Assembly: GCA_028706405.1 (NCBI GenBank)
Contig: JAQWBM010000008.1
Location: 1 to 64,000, forward strand
DNA length: 64,000 bases
Direction of reading: 5' to 3'
DNA from: Eubacteriales bacterium
GTDB taxonomy: Bacteria > Bacillota > Clostridia > Peptostreptococcales > Anaerovoracaceae
The notes below the pieces were generated by a model. The model was not told where the DNA came from. It did not search any database and saw only the letters and a program-made list of their open reading frames with translations. Made by a program: the position numbers and the translations under genes. Positions 26,438 to 35,508 of the stretch are shown one piece after another; within the stretch, counting starts at the first letter, position 1; each line of letters starts with the position of its first letter.

Positions 26438-28606
26438 GTGGATAGAAAACCGGTGGTATTCAATGAAGCCACAGGGTTTCCGTATATTTCGGAAACAGGC
26501 CGGACGATGATGCCTGTCAACGCCTGCCTGACCTCCATCGGCTGCTATGTGGCTTGGGACAACCAGACAAAGACGGTGTTCTCCTACAAGGATAATATGC
26601 AGGTCGAGATACCTGTCGGCAAGAATGAGATTTATGTCAATCAAAAGGTTGTTTTAACGGATACCGCCGCTTTGATAAGAAACGGCAGGACCTATCTGCC
26701 GCTGAAATCTGTTTTGGAAGCATACGGCTATCAGGTGGACTGGGACGGGGAGGCTGGTATCGTATATGCGGCGTCCCCGGAAAAGATCGCGCTTTCACCG
26801 GACAATATCAATGGAGGGACGACGGGGGTATTTTCAAGGAAGCAGCTGGAATTCAGCGGCTTCACCGGTATACAGGCGGATGTGACCCTTCCGACGGTGA
26901 CCCTTGCCGAAAAGGGGGATTGTCCCTACGTCTATTTCGGGTTTGACTGGGCAGGCGACGCCGGAAACGCGGAAGGCGGTTTCCAGTTTATCGAGGACCC
27001 GGACCACCCCGCCTATAACCGTTGGACGGTATTTCTGCGTCAGGGCAAGGAATGGCGCTGGGGAGAGAATATCATTCTGGAACAGGGTTCCTCGCACCAT
27101 CTGGAGTTTTTTAGGGAAGAAATGTCTGATCAGCAGGTGGATCTGGTTATCGAGATGGACGGCAGGGAGGTTGTAAGAAAGGCCTCCGCATCTACAGATT
27201 TCAGCAGTACTTCGGTAAAGGCGGTTATCTCAATGGCCATGTCAAAGCCCTTTGACGGGAAGAATTGCCTGTCAAGTTCCGAAGGCGCCAGGATCGCAAA
27301 CCTGAAGGTCAAGGAGCGGAACGCCGGATATTCTGATTTTGAAAGCCATCCGCTTTACAGCGAATTTAAACGGTCAATTGGAGCAGTCGGCATGTGGTTC
27401 GGCACAGCAGACTGCATTCCAATGTATCTGCATTACGGAGCAGACGGCTCTGTCTCGATCTATAACGGAGGGCTGATACTGGAGCAGAAAGCGCCGGCAA
27501 CCTCCGTTGCGAGGAAGGAATACGTTCCCGGCAACGTCACGGTAACGGATCAGTACATTTATTACGAAGACGGCAACGGTCAGATCATTCAGGCGCAGCT
27601 GGCCGATCCTTCCATCATGAAGACGGTTTATCAGCTTCCCGTCTGGACTTACGGCGATGGGCGGCAATATGTTTATGACAGCCGCCTGTTTGTAGAAAAC
27701 GGCACAGTATATCTGAAATACCATCAGGGCGGCGCTGTCATGGGGGCTGATTTCCTGATCCGTCTGGACGACGACGGAACCGCAGAGGAGCTGCAGAGCA
27801 GCTATCACCAGGTCAAAATCCTGGGCGACAAAACCTTCAGCCGTTGGACCGACCTGATGCCGTATTCCGGCAATCTTGCAATGAAAACGGGAAACGGTGA
27901 ATTTGAAAAGCTTGGAAGCCCTGATTATATCTACACCTGGGATTATATCTCAGACGGAACCGCCAGCGGCGGATTCGGACCGGAGGATGTTTATCTGTCC
28001 GATGATTTTCTTTATATTCTGGCTACGGACTTTAAGAGCTACAAAGAAGAAAACGCGCTTCCGGGAATCTACCGGATCGATATCAATACCGGCGAAACAG
28101 TCAGGGTCAACGAAAGAGCAGTAAAGGAATTTATGGCGGAAGGAGATTTCCTTTACTGCCACAGCAACGGAACTTTCTACCGTCAGCCGCTGAAAGACGG
28201 GAAGGAGGAGAAGCTTGGGCAGGTGCTCGCCCCAGAATCCGAAAAAGCTCAGAACGCCCTTGCCCTGGAACCGGAGGAAATCAGAAATTTCATTGTATTG
28301 AATGGAAAGATTTACTGGCAGAAGAAATTCGACCATGGCCTTTACGACATCAACGGGAAGAGTCTGAACGAGGGTGCGGTCCTTGACAGCATGGCCCTCA
28401 GGGGCGACAGCGGGGAATATCTTGTCTGCACCTTCGCGGAGGAAGGTACGGCAAAATTCAGGATCATGGTGTTTGACAGAAACGGGAACGTAGCCTTCAA
28501 GACTCGGGATAAGGCTTTCTGCCGTAATATTTCCATCTTCGGGGACCGGATCTGTTTCTACAACCTCACCACGGGAACGGTCTGCATCGGCCAACTGAAT
28601 CGATAG
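26438..28606 (+). CDS. Secreted copper-amine-oxidase-N-domain protein, 5' frame broken
   Basis: The continuous frame from GTG 26438 gives 722 residues but has no ribosome binding site. The true start is almost certainly at 26340 or 26346 in another frame (see the preceding entry). Residues 1-110 are a copper amine oxidase N-terminal/stalk domain (KPVVFNEATGFPYISE, MPVNACLTSIG, NGRTYLPLKSVLEAYGYQVDWD), a surface-protein domain unrelated to catalysis. The middle looks like a beta-rich carbohydrate-binding-like fold. Residues about 300-720 form repeated beta strands with YIYYEDGNGQIIQ and LYILATDFK, consistent with a DUF5050-like propeller. It is clearly GC-richer than its neighbours. Pseudogene, phase-variable gene, or slippage are all possible. 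Confidence 0.65.
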   Translation: MDRKPVVFNEATGFPYISETGRTMMPVNACLTSIGCYVAWDNQTKTVFSYKDNMQVEIPVGKNEIYVNQKVVLTDTAALIRNGRTYLPLKSVLEAYGYQVDWDGEAGIVYAASPEKIALSPDNINGGTTGVFSRKQLEFSGFTGIQADVTLPTVTLAEKGDCPYVYFGFDWAGDAGNAEGGFQFIEDPDHPAYNRWTVFLRQGKEWRWGENIILEQGSSHHLEFFREEMSDQQVDLVIEMDGREVVRKASASTDFSSTSVKAVISMAMSKPFDGKNCLSSSEGARIANLKVKERNAGYSDFESHPLYSEFKRSIGAVGMWFGTADCIPMYLHYGADGSVSIYNGGLILEQKAPATSVARKEYVPGNVTVTDQYIYYEDGNGQIIQAQLADPSIMKTVYQLPVWTYGDGRQYVYDSRLFVENGTVYLKYHQGGAVMGADFLIRLDDDGTAEELQSSYHQVKILGDKTFSRWTDLMPYSGNLAMKTGNGEFEKLGSPDYIYTWDYISDGTASGGFGPEDVYLSDDFLYILATDFKSYKEENALPGIYRIDINTGETVRVNERAVKEFMAEGDFLYCHSNGTFYRQPLKDGKEEKLGQVLAPESEKAQNALALEPEEIRNFIVLNGKIYWQKKFDHGLYDINGKSLNEGAVLDSMALRGDSGEYLVCTFAEEGTAKFRIMVFDRNGNVAFKTRDKAFCRNISIFGDRICFYNLTTGTVCIGQLNR

Positions 28607-28617
28607 GAGTGGTCATA

Positions 28618-28857
28618 ATGAACGAAAATACAAAATTACTTTATTGCCTTTTCGGGAGTGCTATACTTGCTTTATTAAATAACCCCATATTGGAAAGCTC
28701 CCGTTTCGGTATTTTTGAAAACCTTTATGGAATCAGCGGGGCAATTTTATTTCAAATTATGAATATACTTACTAATATATTGTCTTTATTTGGGTTTATA
28801 TTACTAATCGTATTCTCAATCATATTAATCAAAAGAAACGTTTTTCAAAAGAAATAG
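28618..28857 (+). CDS. Small membrane protein of unknown function
   Basis: 79 residues with two hydrophobic segments (LLYCLFGSAILALL and ILSLFGFILLIVFSIILI) and a basic end KRNVFQKK. AGGAGTGGT lies seven bases before ATG 28618. It is 11 bases behind the copper-amine-oxidase-domain gene and probably cotranscribed with it. I do not recognise a family. Confidence 0.6.
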   Translation: MNENTKLLYCLFGSAILALLNNPILESSRFGIFENLYGISGAILFQIMNILTNILSLFGFILLIVFSIILIKRNVFQKK

Positions 28858-28898
28858 GTCGTGGTTTTAAATAATAGAAAAAGGGGTTAGAATCGATT

Positions 28899-29360
28899 AT
28901 GAAAAAACGGATTATTTTTTATATAGGATGGGATATTGTATTTATTGCATATATATATGTATATTCCTTAATAGGCATCAGGATGAGAGAATACACAAAT
29001 AAAACGTGGGACTTCACTTCTTCCTTATGGCTGCAGGCGGTATTATTGATAATATTGGGCGGGATTATTGGCTGGCTGGTATTTGTAAGCAGCCGATACC
29101 AATTCACCATAAAACTGGCCTTTTTAGAATTGGCAATGATCGGTATTCCTGCTTTTTATTTAGCAACCATACTGTCAATGCCCTGCCTCATTTGCTTCAT
29201 CATGGGGTATCAAGAAATACAATACTATACTCCGTGGATACTAATTCACAGCCAAATCCCTGTGATTATCGGGAGCATAGTTTTTGGGTATGAGTTGTTT
29301 TCCTTTATAATCAGGGTTGTAAAATGTAAGCAGATGAAGAACCCATCTGATCCTGATTAA
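28899..29360 (+). CDS. Four-helix membrane protein of unknown function
   Basis: 153 residues with about four membrane helices: IIFYIGWDIVFIAYIYVYSL, LWLQAVLLIILGGIIGWLVFV, LAFLELAMIGIPAFYLATIL, and IPVIIGSIVFGYELFSFII. A basic tail follows. The AT-rich codon use contrasts with the gene two places upstream. No family recognised; position suggests one accessory cassette with the two genes before it. Confidence 0.6.
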   Translation: MKKRIIFYIGWDIVFIAYIYVYSLIGIRMREYTNKTWDFTSSLWLQAVLLIILGGIIGWLVFVSSRYQFTIKLAFLELAMIGIPAFYLATILSMPCLICFIMGYQEIQYYTPWILIHSQIPVIIGSIVFGYELFSFIIRVVKCKQMKNPSDPD

Positions 29361-29397
29361 AATGAAATGATAAGTGTCAAGCTCCAGTGAAACATTG

Positions 29398-29425
29398 TTG
29401 ACGTATGTCAATAATGAAATATAAT
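29398..29425 (+). promoter_or_regulatory. Probable sigma A promoter of ptb-buk
   Basis: TTGACG (29398-29403), a 16-base spacer and TATAAT (29420-29425), about 140 bases before ptb. The long leader between (29432-29565) has short repeats of GTATTA but no clear terminator. Confidence 0.6.
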
Positions 29426-29565
29426 GGAAATTAATATACTCAGCCTGGTATTTAAGAAGGATCGACCAGGAATAAAACGATAAAGGAATTGGTATTAAAC
29501 AGTAATAGAGGGTATTATAGCAGTAATAATCCCTATATCAATTATGGATAAGATATGGTATTAAT

Positions 29566-30543
29566 ATGATTAAAACCTTTGAAGAGCTTTTAATTAAGGT
29601 GAAGCAAAATAAGCCTGCTACAATAACACTGGCAGTTGCACAGGAAAAAAAACTCCTGAGTGCAGTAAATGATGCATATAAGCACGGGATAGCAAAAGCA
29701 ATACTTGTAGGTAACAAGGCTGAAATCGAACCCATGGCAAAGGAGATTGGCATGGATGTCAGCAATTTTGAAATTGTTGATATTGTGGACAAAGAAAAGG
29801 CGTGTCTAAAAGCTGTTGCGCTTGTCAAAAAGGGAATTGCCTCTTTGGCCATGAAGGGGTTTGTTGATACATTTTTTATGCTTAAAGCTGTACTGAACAA
29901 AGATGTTGGTCTTAGAACAGGAAGACTGCTTAATCATGTTGGAGTACTAAAAGTTGCACACGATGACAGACTTTTTGTTATAAGTGATTCTGCGATGACG
30001 ATTGCTCCGACCCTACAGGAAAAGGTGGACATAATAAACAACACGATCTGTGTTGCACATGCGCTTGGCAATCCAAATCCCAAGGTTGCTGTATTATGTG
30101 CGATAGAAAAGATCAACGATAAAATGCCTGCAACTATTGAAGCAGCCGAACTGACAAAAATGAATGAACGCGGAGAAATAACAGGCTGTATTGTAAAAGG
30201 TCCGCTGGCTCTGGACAACGCTATTTCTCTCAAAGCAGCCACACATAAAGGCATTATTCATCCGGTTGCAGGACGTGCAGAAGTGCTTATAACACCTGAC
30301 ATTGAAGCAGGTAACATATTGAACAAATCCATGGAATACTTTGGCAGAGCCGAAAAAGCCGGGATAATAATGGGTGCAAAGGTTCCAATAATACTCACTT
30401 CAAGAGCAAGCTCCGAAACCTCCAAGCTCAATTCAATAGCTCTTGGCATATTGACAGCAGAACAGTTAAAACGGGAGGCATGTAATGTTCAGAATACTCA
30501 CGATAAATACGGGATCAACGTCAACCAAAATATCAGTTTTTGA
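29566..30543 (+). CDS. ptb: Phosphate butyryltransferase
   Basis: Converts butyryl-CoA and phosphate to butyryl phosphate in butyrate fermentation. The 325-residue protein has the PTA/PTB fold; GRLLNHVGVLKV, FVISDSAMTIAP, CIVKGPLALDNAIS and ILTSRASSETSKLNSIALG are typical. It is close to branched-chain/phosphate butyryl enzymes and other acyl groups are possible. The frame extends about 20 residues past the usual end and overlaps buk by 59 bases, which is unusual. ATG 29566 has no strong ribosome binding site. Confidence 0.9.
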   Translation: MIKTFEELLIKVKQNKPATITLAVAQEKKLLSAVNDAYKHGIAKAILVGNKAEIEPMAKEIGMDVSNFEIVDIVDKEKACLKAVALVKKGIASLAMKGFVDTFFMLKAVLNKDVGLRTGRLLNHVGVLKVAHDDRLFVISDSAMTIAPTLQEKVDIINNTICVAHALGNPNPKVAVLCAIEKINDKMPATIEAAELTKMNERGEITGCIVKGPLALDNAISLKAATHKGIIHPVAGRAEVLITPDIEAGNILNKSMEYFGRAEKAGIIMGAKVPIILTSRASSETSKLNSIALGILTAEQLKREACNVQNTHDKYGINVNQNISF

Positions 30544-31552
30544 TGATGAGAACGAAGTTTTCACTGAAGTAATAAGACACTCTAACGAAGAAATTGGGAG
30601 ATTTAAGACAATATATGGGCAGTATGAATTTCGCAGAGATATGATTGCCAAGACTCTGGAGGAACAGGGTATAGACTTGAAGACATTGGATGCTGTCGCC
30701 GGCAGGGGTGGAAACATGAAACCCGTTGTCGGTGGCACGTATGTTGTAAATGATCTAATGCTTGAGGATTTGAAGGTTGGCGTTATGGGCCAGCATGCCT
30801 CTAATCTTGGAGGTATTGTAGCACATGTTATTGCAAGTCCTCTGAATATTAAATCGTATGTTGTTGACCCCGTTATAGTTGACGAGCTTGAAGCGCTTGC
30901 CAGGCTATCCGGTCTTCCCGGTATAAATAGAAAATCAAAGGATCACCCGCTTAATCAAAAGGCAACTGCGCGAATAGCAGCCAAAGAACTGGGCAGCACC
31001 TACGAACAGCTTAATTTCATTGTGGCGCATATGGGCGGAGGAATATCTGTAGGAGCACACAAAAAAGGCAAAATAGTTGATGTAAATAATAGCCTTGACG
31101 GTGATGGACCATATACACCAGAAAGAGCAGGGAGCTTGCCGACAGGCGCTTTGATTGATATGTGCTTCTCCGGACAATTCACCGAGCAGGAAGTCAGGAA
31201 AAAAATCGTTGGCAGCGGCGGACTGGTTGCGTACCTTGGAACGAATGACGGTCGTGAAGTAGCGAATAGAATAAAAGCAGGAGATGAAAAGGCGCGTCAT
31301 ATCTTTGAAGGTATGGCATATCAGATCGCGAAGGAAATAGGATCGTGCTCTGCGGTATTAAAGGGAGATGTTGACGCTATTATTTTGACTGGCGGACTTG
31401 CTTATGATAAAACGTTCGTAGGTTGGATCAAAGAAAGGGTTGACTTCATCGCTAAAGTAATGGTTTTCCCGGGGGAGCAGGAGATGATAGCTCTTGCGCA
31501 GGGAGTATTGAGGGTTGTTAATGGTCATGAAGAGGCAAAGATATATTCCTGA
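30485..31552 (+). CDS. buk: Butyrate kinase
   Basis: Makes ATP from butyryl phosphate and ADP. A 355-residue ASKHA-fold kinase beginning FRILTINTGSTSTKISVFDDE. It has NFIVAHMGGGISVGAHKKGKIVDVNN, the SGDGPYTPERAG-like loop (here DGDGPYTPERAGSLP) and the ILTGGLAYDKTFV sensor. GGGAGGC precedes the ATG, which lies inside the ptb frame. Together with ptb this gives substrate-level phosphorylation. Confidence 0.95.
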   Translation: MFRILTINTGSTSTKISVFDDENEVFTEVIRHSNEEIGRFKTIYGQYEFRRDMIAKTLEEQGIDLKTLDAVAGRGGNMKPVVGGTYVVNDLMLEDLKVGVMGQHASNLGGIVAHVIASPLNIKSYVVDPVIVDELEALARLSGLPGINRKSKDHPLNQKATARIAAKELGSTYEQLNFIVAHMGGGISVGAHKKGKIVDVNNSLDGDGPYTPERAGSLPTGALIDMCFSGQFTEQEVRKKIVGSGGLVAYLGTNDGREVANRIKAGDEKARHIFEGMAYQIAKEIGSCSAVLKGDVDAIILTGGLAYDKTFVGWIKERVDFIAKVMVFPGEQEMIALAQGVLRVVNGHEEAKIYS

Positions 31553-31587
31553 CACAATTCGGCTTTGCTGGCAGAAAGGAGTAACAC

Positions 31588-31731
31588 ATGGATAGTAACA
31601 TGACTGCGTTTTCGTTTTTCCCTTTTATTTCATATATCTCGTTAATTGCAATATATGTACTGGTAATTGTTGCCTTAGTTTATATTATCAAAGCATTAAG
31701 GATTTATATAAAAAAGAACAATGAATTTTGA
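31588..31731 (+). CDS. 47-residue single-pass membrane protein
   Basis: A short frame behind AGAAAGGAGTAAC with one or two closely spaced hydrophobic stretches (FSFFPFISYISLIAIYVLVIVALVYIIKAL) and a basic end RIYIKKNNEF. It lies between buk and the S1-domain gene with 35 and 43 base gaps, so cotranscription is likely. No family recognised. Confidence 0.6.
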   Translation: MDSNMTAFSFFPFISYISLIAIYVLVIVALVYIIKALRIYIKKNNEF

Positions 31732-31774
31732 GTAAAAAAGAAGCTTATTAAAATAGTGAAAAGGAACGGAAAAT

Positions 31775-32920
31775 ATGGCTGAACAAAATACAATGATGGA
31801 TTTTATGGAAGAAATAGAGAATTCCATGAAACGAATCTATAAAGATGATGTGCTGAAAGGAACGGTAATAAGGGTCGGCGATGAAGAGATCCTTGTGAAC
31901 ATAGGCTATACATCAGACGGTATTATTACAAAAGAAGAAATGGCGGAGGGTCATGAATATAAGGAAGGCGATGAGCTTTCAGTTCTGGTCCTGAATACTA
32001 ATGATGGTGATGGAAATGTAGTATTGTCTCATAAACGAGCCGAAGAAATAGTAGGATGGGATGAGTTGGAAGAAGCTTACGAGCAAAATAAGAAGCTTCA
32101 TGTTGAAGTGACATCAGCGATAAAGGGAGGGGTGTCTGCGGTTTACCGAAATGTCAGATGCTTTATACCGGGTTCCCTATTATCTTATCGATATGTAAAG
32201 GATATGGGCTCTTATGCGGGAAGGAACCTGGAGGTTGCAGTTGAAGATTTTGACAGAGAAAACAAGCGGGTGGTCCTTTCCAGGAAGGCTGTTGAAATTG
32301 CGGAAAGAAAAGAAAAAAAGAAAGAGATAATGGAGCAGCTTCAAGAAGGCGAGATGCGCCAAGGTGTTGTAACTAAGCTGATGAAATTTGGCGTGTTTGT
32401 TGATCTTGGAGGAGTAGAAGGGCTCATATATATAGATGATCTGGCTTGGCACCGTGTCAGCGACCCGGCGGAAGTCGTTTCTGAAGGGGATCAGGTCACC
32501 GTTTATGTTGCAAATATTGATAAAAAGAAAGAAAAAATTGGCCTGGTACTGAAAAAAGTAGAAGAAGATCCATGGAATGGAGCCGCTGATTTTTACAAAG
32601 TCGATGATTTGGTGGAAGGTACTGTTGTAAAACTCCTTAACTTCGGTGCGTTTGTAAGCATTGAAGCGGGTATCGAGGGGCTGGTTCATCTGTCAGAAAT
32701 TTCAACGGAAAGGATACAAAAACCATCTGATAAATTATCAGTTGGAGACAGGGTTCAAGTGGTTATATTAGGTATTGATGAGAAAAACAGAAAGCTCAGC
32801 TTAAGTATGAAAGATGCGGAGGGTCAGGTATCTGAAGAAATTGATCTGGAACAAAAGGAGCAGAGAACAACCTTGGGTGACTTGTTCGGCGATAAATTCA
32901 AAGAGTTTTTCAAGGATTAA
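31775..32920 (+). CDS. S1-domain RNA-binding protein (ribosomal protein S1-like)
   Basis: 381 residues with four S1 OB-fold repeats of about 70-75 residues each: GTVIRVGDEEILVNIGYTSDGIITKEEM, the second near 105-175, GVVTKLMKFGVFVDLGGVEGLIYIDDLAW, and GTVVKLLNFGAFVSIEAGIEGLVHLSEIS. This matches the four-domain S1-like proteins of Clostridia, shorter than the six-domain proteobacterial S1. It binds mRNA and may help initiation on weak sites. The end overlaps the converging tatD-like gene by 11 bases. Confidence 0.88.
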   Translation: MAEQNTMMDFMEEIENSMKRIYKDDVLKGTVIRVGDEEILVNIGYTSDGIITKEEMAEGHEYKEGDELSVLVLNTNDGDGNVVLSHKRAEEIVGWDELEEAYEQNKKLHVEVTSAIKGGVSAVYRNVRCFIPGSLLSYRYVKDMGSYAGRNLEVAVEDFDRENKRVVLSRKAVEIAERKEKKKEIMEQLQEGEMRQGVVTKLMKFGVFVDLGGVEGLIYIDDLAWHRVSDPAEVVSEGDQVTVYVANIDKKKEKIGLVLKKVEEDPWNGAADFYKVDDLVEGTVVKLLNFGAFVSIEAGIEGLVHLSEISTERIQKPSDKLSVGDRVQVVILGIDEKNRKLSLSMKDAEGQVSEEIDLEQKEQRTTLGDLFGDKFKEFFKD

Positions 32921-33644
32921 AAAGATCAAATACTTTGATGTTTTTTCTGATCTCTTTCTGTACGATATCTGCATCGATTCCTTTCAAATTAGAAATACAG
33001 TCGATGCTTCTTAACAATATTTCAGGCAATTTCCTTGGACTCACAGCTCTGCCAATAGCCCATTCTATGGCATTGGTTCCGTCTGTTTCAACGAACAATC
33101 TGTTAAGTGCTACATCCTTTACCACATGCTGAACTGCTTTATTTTTCAACACATCAGGTCCTACAGTGAAATAGCAGTCACGTTTTAAATATAAATCTAA
33201 ATACTTTTGTGATGAATACCAGTGTATGATAATCGGTATGGAATAATCTGATATAATCTCTCCGATTTCCTTCTCTTGTCCCTTTGTGTGCAGAATAACA
33301 GGACAACCACGCTCCTGTGCGATATCCATTTGTGCAAGGAAAACCTTTCGCTGCGTATCAAGATCGGTATAACACCAGACACTGTCCATCCCAATCTCAC
33401 CGATGATACTGCAGCTTTGCAGATAAATCATCATATCCTTCAGTTCATACTGATCTGCATACCATGGATGAAGACCGAATGTCGGTATAATGTGTTTCTG
33501 CCGCTGCGCCAGCGAGGCTATCCATGCGCAATCGGGCGGATTCGTACCGGCAGTCAATCCGTAATAGTCCATTTCATCCATAATATTGAGTATGCCGTCT
33601 TCCACATCTCTTTGTGTAATATGCAAATGAGCATCTATTAACAA
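32910..33644 (-). CDS. TatD-family metal hydrolase in thiamin-transport operon
   Basis: 244 residues with a complete TatD metal site: HLH in DAHLHI, Glu in GEIGMD, His in VILHTKG, His in IIIHWYSS and Asp in VETDGTN. The surroundings differ from classical TatD nucleases (HTK for HSR, HWYS for HCFSG, no ETDAPY), so the substrate may not be DNA. The TTG start has AAGGGAG eight bases upstream. It is 13 bases behind thiZ and appears to be the fourth gene of a TPP-riboswitch operon. This suggests a role in salvage of a thiamin breakdown product; that is inference. Confidence 0.8.
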   Translation of the reverse strand: MLIDAHLHITQRDVEDGILNIMDEMDYYGLTAGTNPPDCAWIASLAQRQKHIIPTFGLHPWYADQYELKDMMIYLQSCSIIGEIGMDSVWCYTDLDTQRKVFLAQMDIAQERGCPVILHTKGQEKEIGEIISDYSIPIIIHWYSSQKYLDLYLKRDCYFTVGPDVLKNKAVQHVVKDVALNRLFVETDGTNAIEWAIGRAVSPRKLPEILLRSIDCISNLKGIDADIVQKEIRKNIKVFDLFNP

Positions 33645-33657
33645 TTAAACGACTCCC

Positions 33658-34389
33658 TTATTGAAATTTTTTCAAGTAATAATAAATCTCTCTATGAAGG
33701 TCCGTCTGGCTGAACAACCATTCTCTGTTGCGATCAGTTGCCTCTATTATAATCTCTTTTTTAAAGCTTGCCGGTTGGCCGGCCAATATAAGGATGCGAT
33801 CTGACAGATAAATAGCTTCGTCAACATCGTGGGTCACTAAAATCATCGTTCGGTTGAGATCTGAACGAATGTCCTGAAGCCAGTCCTGCATGACACCCCT
33901 TGTAATGACATCTAATGCTCCAAAAGGTTCATCCAATAACATAATATCAGCGCCGCAAAGAGCGGTTCGGAGAAATGCTGCACGCTGACGCATTCCTCCT
34001 GACAATTCTCTGGGGTATCGGTTTTCATAACCACTCAAACCAAATTTCGGAAAATTTGCTATCGCCTGCGCCTTCATCTTTTTTTTCTGATGATGGATAG
34101 TACCATATAAAGCTACATTTTCTAAAATAGTTTTCCAGGGCATCAGCAAATCCTGCTGGGGCATATATGCAAAGTGGGATGATAATCCGTTTATCTCCGC
34201 ATCATCAACATAAACAGAGCCTCCATCCGGCGCAAGCACTCCTGCGAGAATATTCAGCAGAGTGGATTTCCCGCAGCCTGAGGGACCAAGGATGCAAACG
34301 AATTCCATCTCCTTAACAGCCATATTCAATTGATTTAGCACAAGCGCTCCTCGATAAGAGCAAGACAGATTTTCCACTTTAAGTTTCAT
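33658..34389 (-). CDS. thiZ: ABC transporter ATPase, thiamin-precursor type (ThiZ)
   Basis: 243 residues with Walker A GPSGCGKSTLL, Q-loop YMPQQDLLMPW, signature ELSGGMRQRAAFLRT, Walker B IMLLDEPFGALD and His switch VTHDVDEAIYL. This is the nitrate/sulfonate/taurine ATPase subfamily; the TPP riboswitch and ThiY-type partner point to a pyrimidine thiamin precursor as substrate. AAAGGAAAT precedes the ATG. Confidence 0.88.
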   Translation of the reverse strand: MKLKVENLSCSYRGALVLNQLNMAVKEMEFVCILGPSGCGKSTLLNILAGVLAPDGGSVYVDDAEINGLSSHFAYMPQQDLLMPWKTILENVALYGTIHHQKKKMKAQAIANFPKFGLSGYENRYPRELSGGMRQRAAFLRTALCGADIMLLDEPFGALDVITRGVMQDWLQDIRSDLNRTMILVTHDVDEAIYLSDRILILAGQPASFKKEIIIEATDRNREWLFSQTDLHREIYYYLKKFQ

Positions 34390-34446
34390 ATGATTTCCTT
34401 TACCATTCTGGCCGGTGCTTCAGCACCGCAGACAGAATTTATGCTG

Positions 34447-34489
34447 AAAAATCACAAAATCTTTGATTTGCAGATTTTATCGTGATTTT
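34447..34489 (-). promoter_or_regulatory. Intercistronic hairpin between thiY and thiZ
   Basis: On the minus strand AAAATCAC...AAAATC pairs with GATTTT..GTGATTTTT around a loop of about 11 bases, with the thiY stop in the 5' arm and a short T run after. A second small hairpin GGTGC / GCACC follows. It could be a partial terminator that makes more of the binding protein than of the ATPase. Confidence 0.5.
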
Positions 34490-35475
34490 AAAAATTGATT
34501 TGTATAGCAGTCAGACGCAGGGATCATTTCCTCGATCAGACCGTTTTCATACATAAATTCAGTATATCCGTTCCATACTTCATCTTTCATCAACCCCCAT
34601 CGTTCCGCGCCCTCGCTGTACTTACCGGCAAGATATTTCTGGGATTTAGTCAGCATGTTTAAATCATAGTCAGGAGCATATTTTTGTATGATCAAAGCTG
34701 CATCCTCCGGATTTTCTATTACATATTCATATCCCTTCGCAGTTGCGGACATAAATTTTTCGGCAAGCTCTGGGTTGTTTTCAATCATGTCATGATTAGT
34801 TACTATGACCGGAGTATAGTAATCCAGTCGCGGATCCAGTTCTCGCAGCTCCAAATAATTGATCGGTATACCCGCCATTTCCGAGGCGATCCCGTCCCAG
34901 GCCCAGAAGAACCACATGATATCAATCTTGTCTTTTAATACGTTGTAACCGGAACCGTCTGAGGTTATCATGGAAAGCTTGGAAAAGTCAGCGCCTGTGC
35001 TGCTCATGACTGCCTTGATAACAGCTTCCTCTGATGGTGCGCCCCAGCCCGCATATACTTTTCCCTCAAAGTCCTTTGGGGTTAGAATGTTTTTATTCTG
35101 ATAGGATGCAAACCCGGAGGTATTATGCTGAATGATTGTCGCAATGGCTTTGATCGGCAGGGGTTCTTCCGCAGTCAGCGCATAGGTGACATCTTCCTGA
35201 TAGCCGACGCCAAAATCACCTTTCCCTGTTGCAATCAATGTTAGCGTAGCACCTTCCGTAGGCTCAATGATGCGAACATCCAAACCTTGTTCCTCATAGT
35301 AACCAAGATCCAGCGCGGCATAAAGGCCGGTATGGTTGGTATTTGGTATATAATCAAGAATTACCGTCACAGGTTGAAGCTGCCCCTCATCCGAAGCAGA
35401 ATCCTTGTCTAAGCTGCAAGCTACCAAGGATAATACTAAAAAAGAGCATAACATAACAATAAAAATCCGTTTCAT
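34477..35475 (-). CDS. thiY: ABC transporter substrate-binding lipoprotein (ThiY-like)
   Basis: 332 residues with a lipoprotein signal (FIVMLCSFLVLSLVAC, lipobox LVAC). It has the NMT1/THI5-like fold: VTVILDYIPNTNHTGLYAALDLGYYEEQGLDVRIIEP, then KGDFGVGYQEDVTYA and MWFFWAWDGIA. ThiY in Bacillus binds N-formyl-4-amino-5-aminomethyl-2-methylpyrimidine; the pyrimidine HMP is an alternative here. AAGGAGA precedes the ATG. Second gene of the riboswitch operon. Confidence 0.88.
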   Translation of the reverse strand: MKRIFIVMLCSFLVLSLVACSLDKDSASDEGQLQPVTVILDYIPNTNHTGLYAALDLGYYEEQGLDVRIIEPTEGATLTLIATGKGDFGVGYQEDVTYALTAEEPLPIKAIATIIQHNTSGFASYQNKNILTPKDFEGKVYAGWGAPSEEAVIKAVMSSTGADFSKLSMITSDGSGYNVLKDKIDIMWFFWAWDGIASEMAGIPINYLELRELDPRLDYYTPVIVTNHDMIENNPELAEKFMSATAKGYEYVIENPEDAALIIQKYAPDYDLNMLTKSQKYLAGKYSEGAERWGLMKDEVWNGYTEFMYENGLIEEMIPASDCYTNQFLKSR

Positions 35476-35508
35476 TTTTTTCTCCTTATCTCTTTGTAAT
35501 AAGCTTAA

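Noticed and set aside
27950..28594. 214-codon open frame on the minus strand inside the copper-amine-oxidase-domain gene
   Set aside because: GC-rich genes readily give long shadow frames. The plus-strand frame has a recognisable domain and runs to the ribosome binding site of the next gene.
32180..32689. 169-codon minus-strand frame inside the S1-domain gene
   Set aside because: Shadow of the S1 repeats, with no start signal and low-complexity Phe-rich translation.
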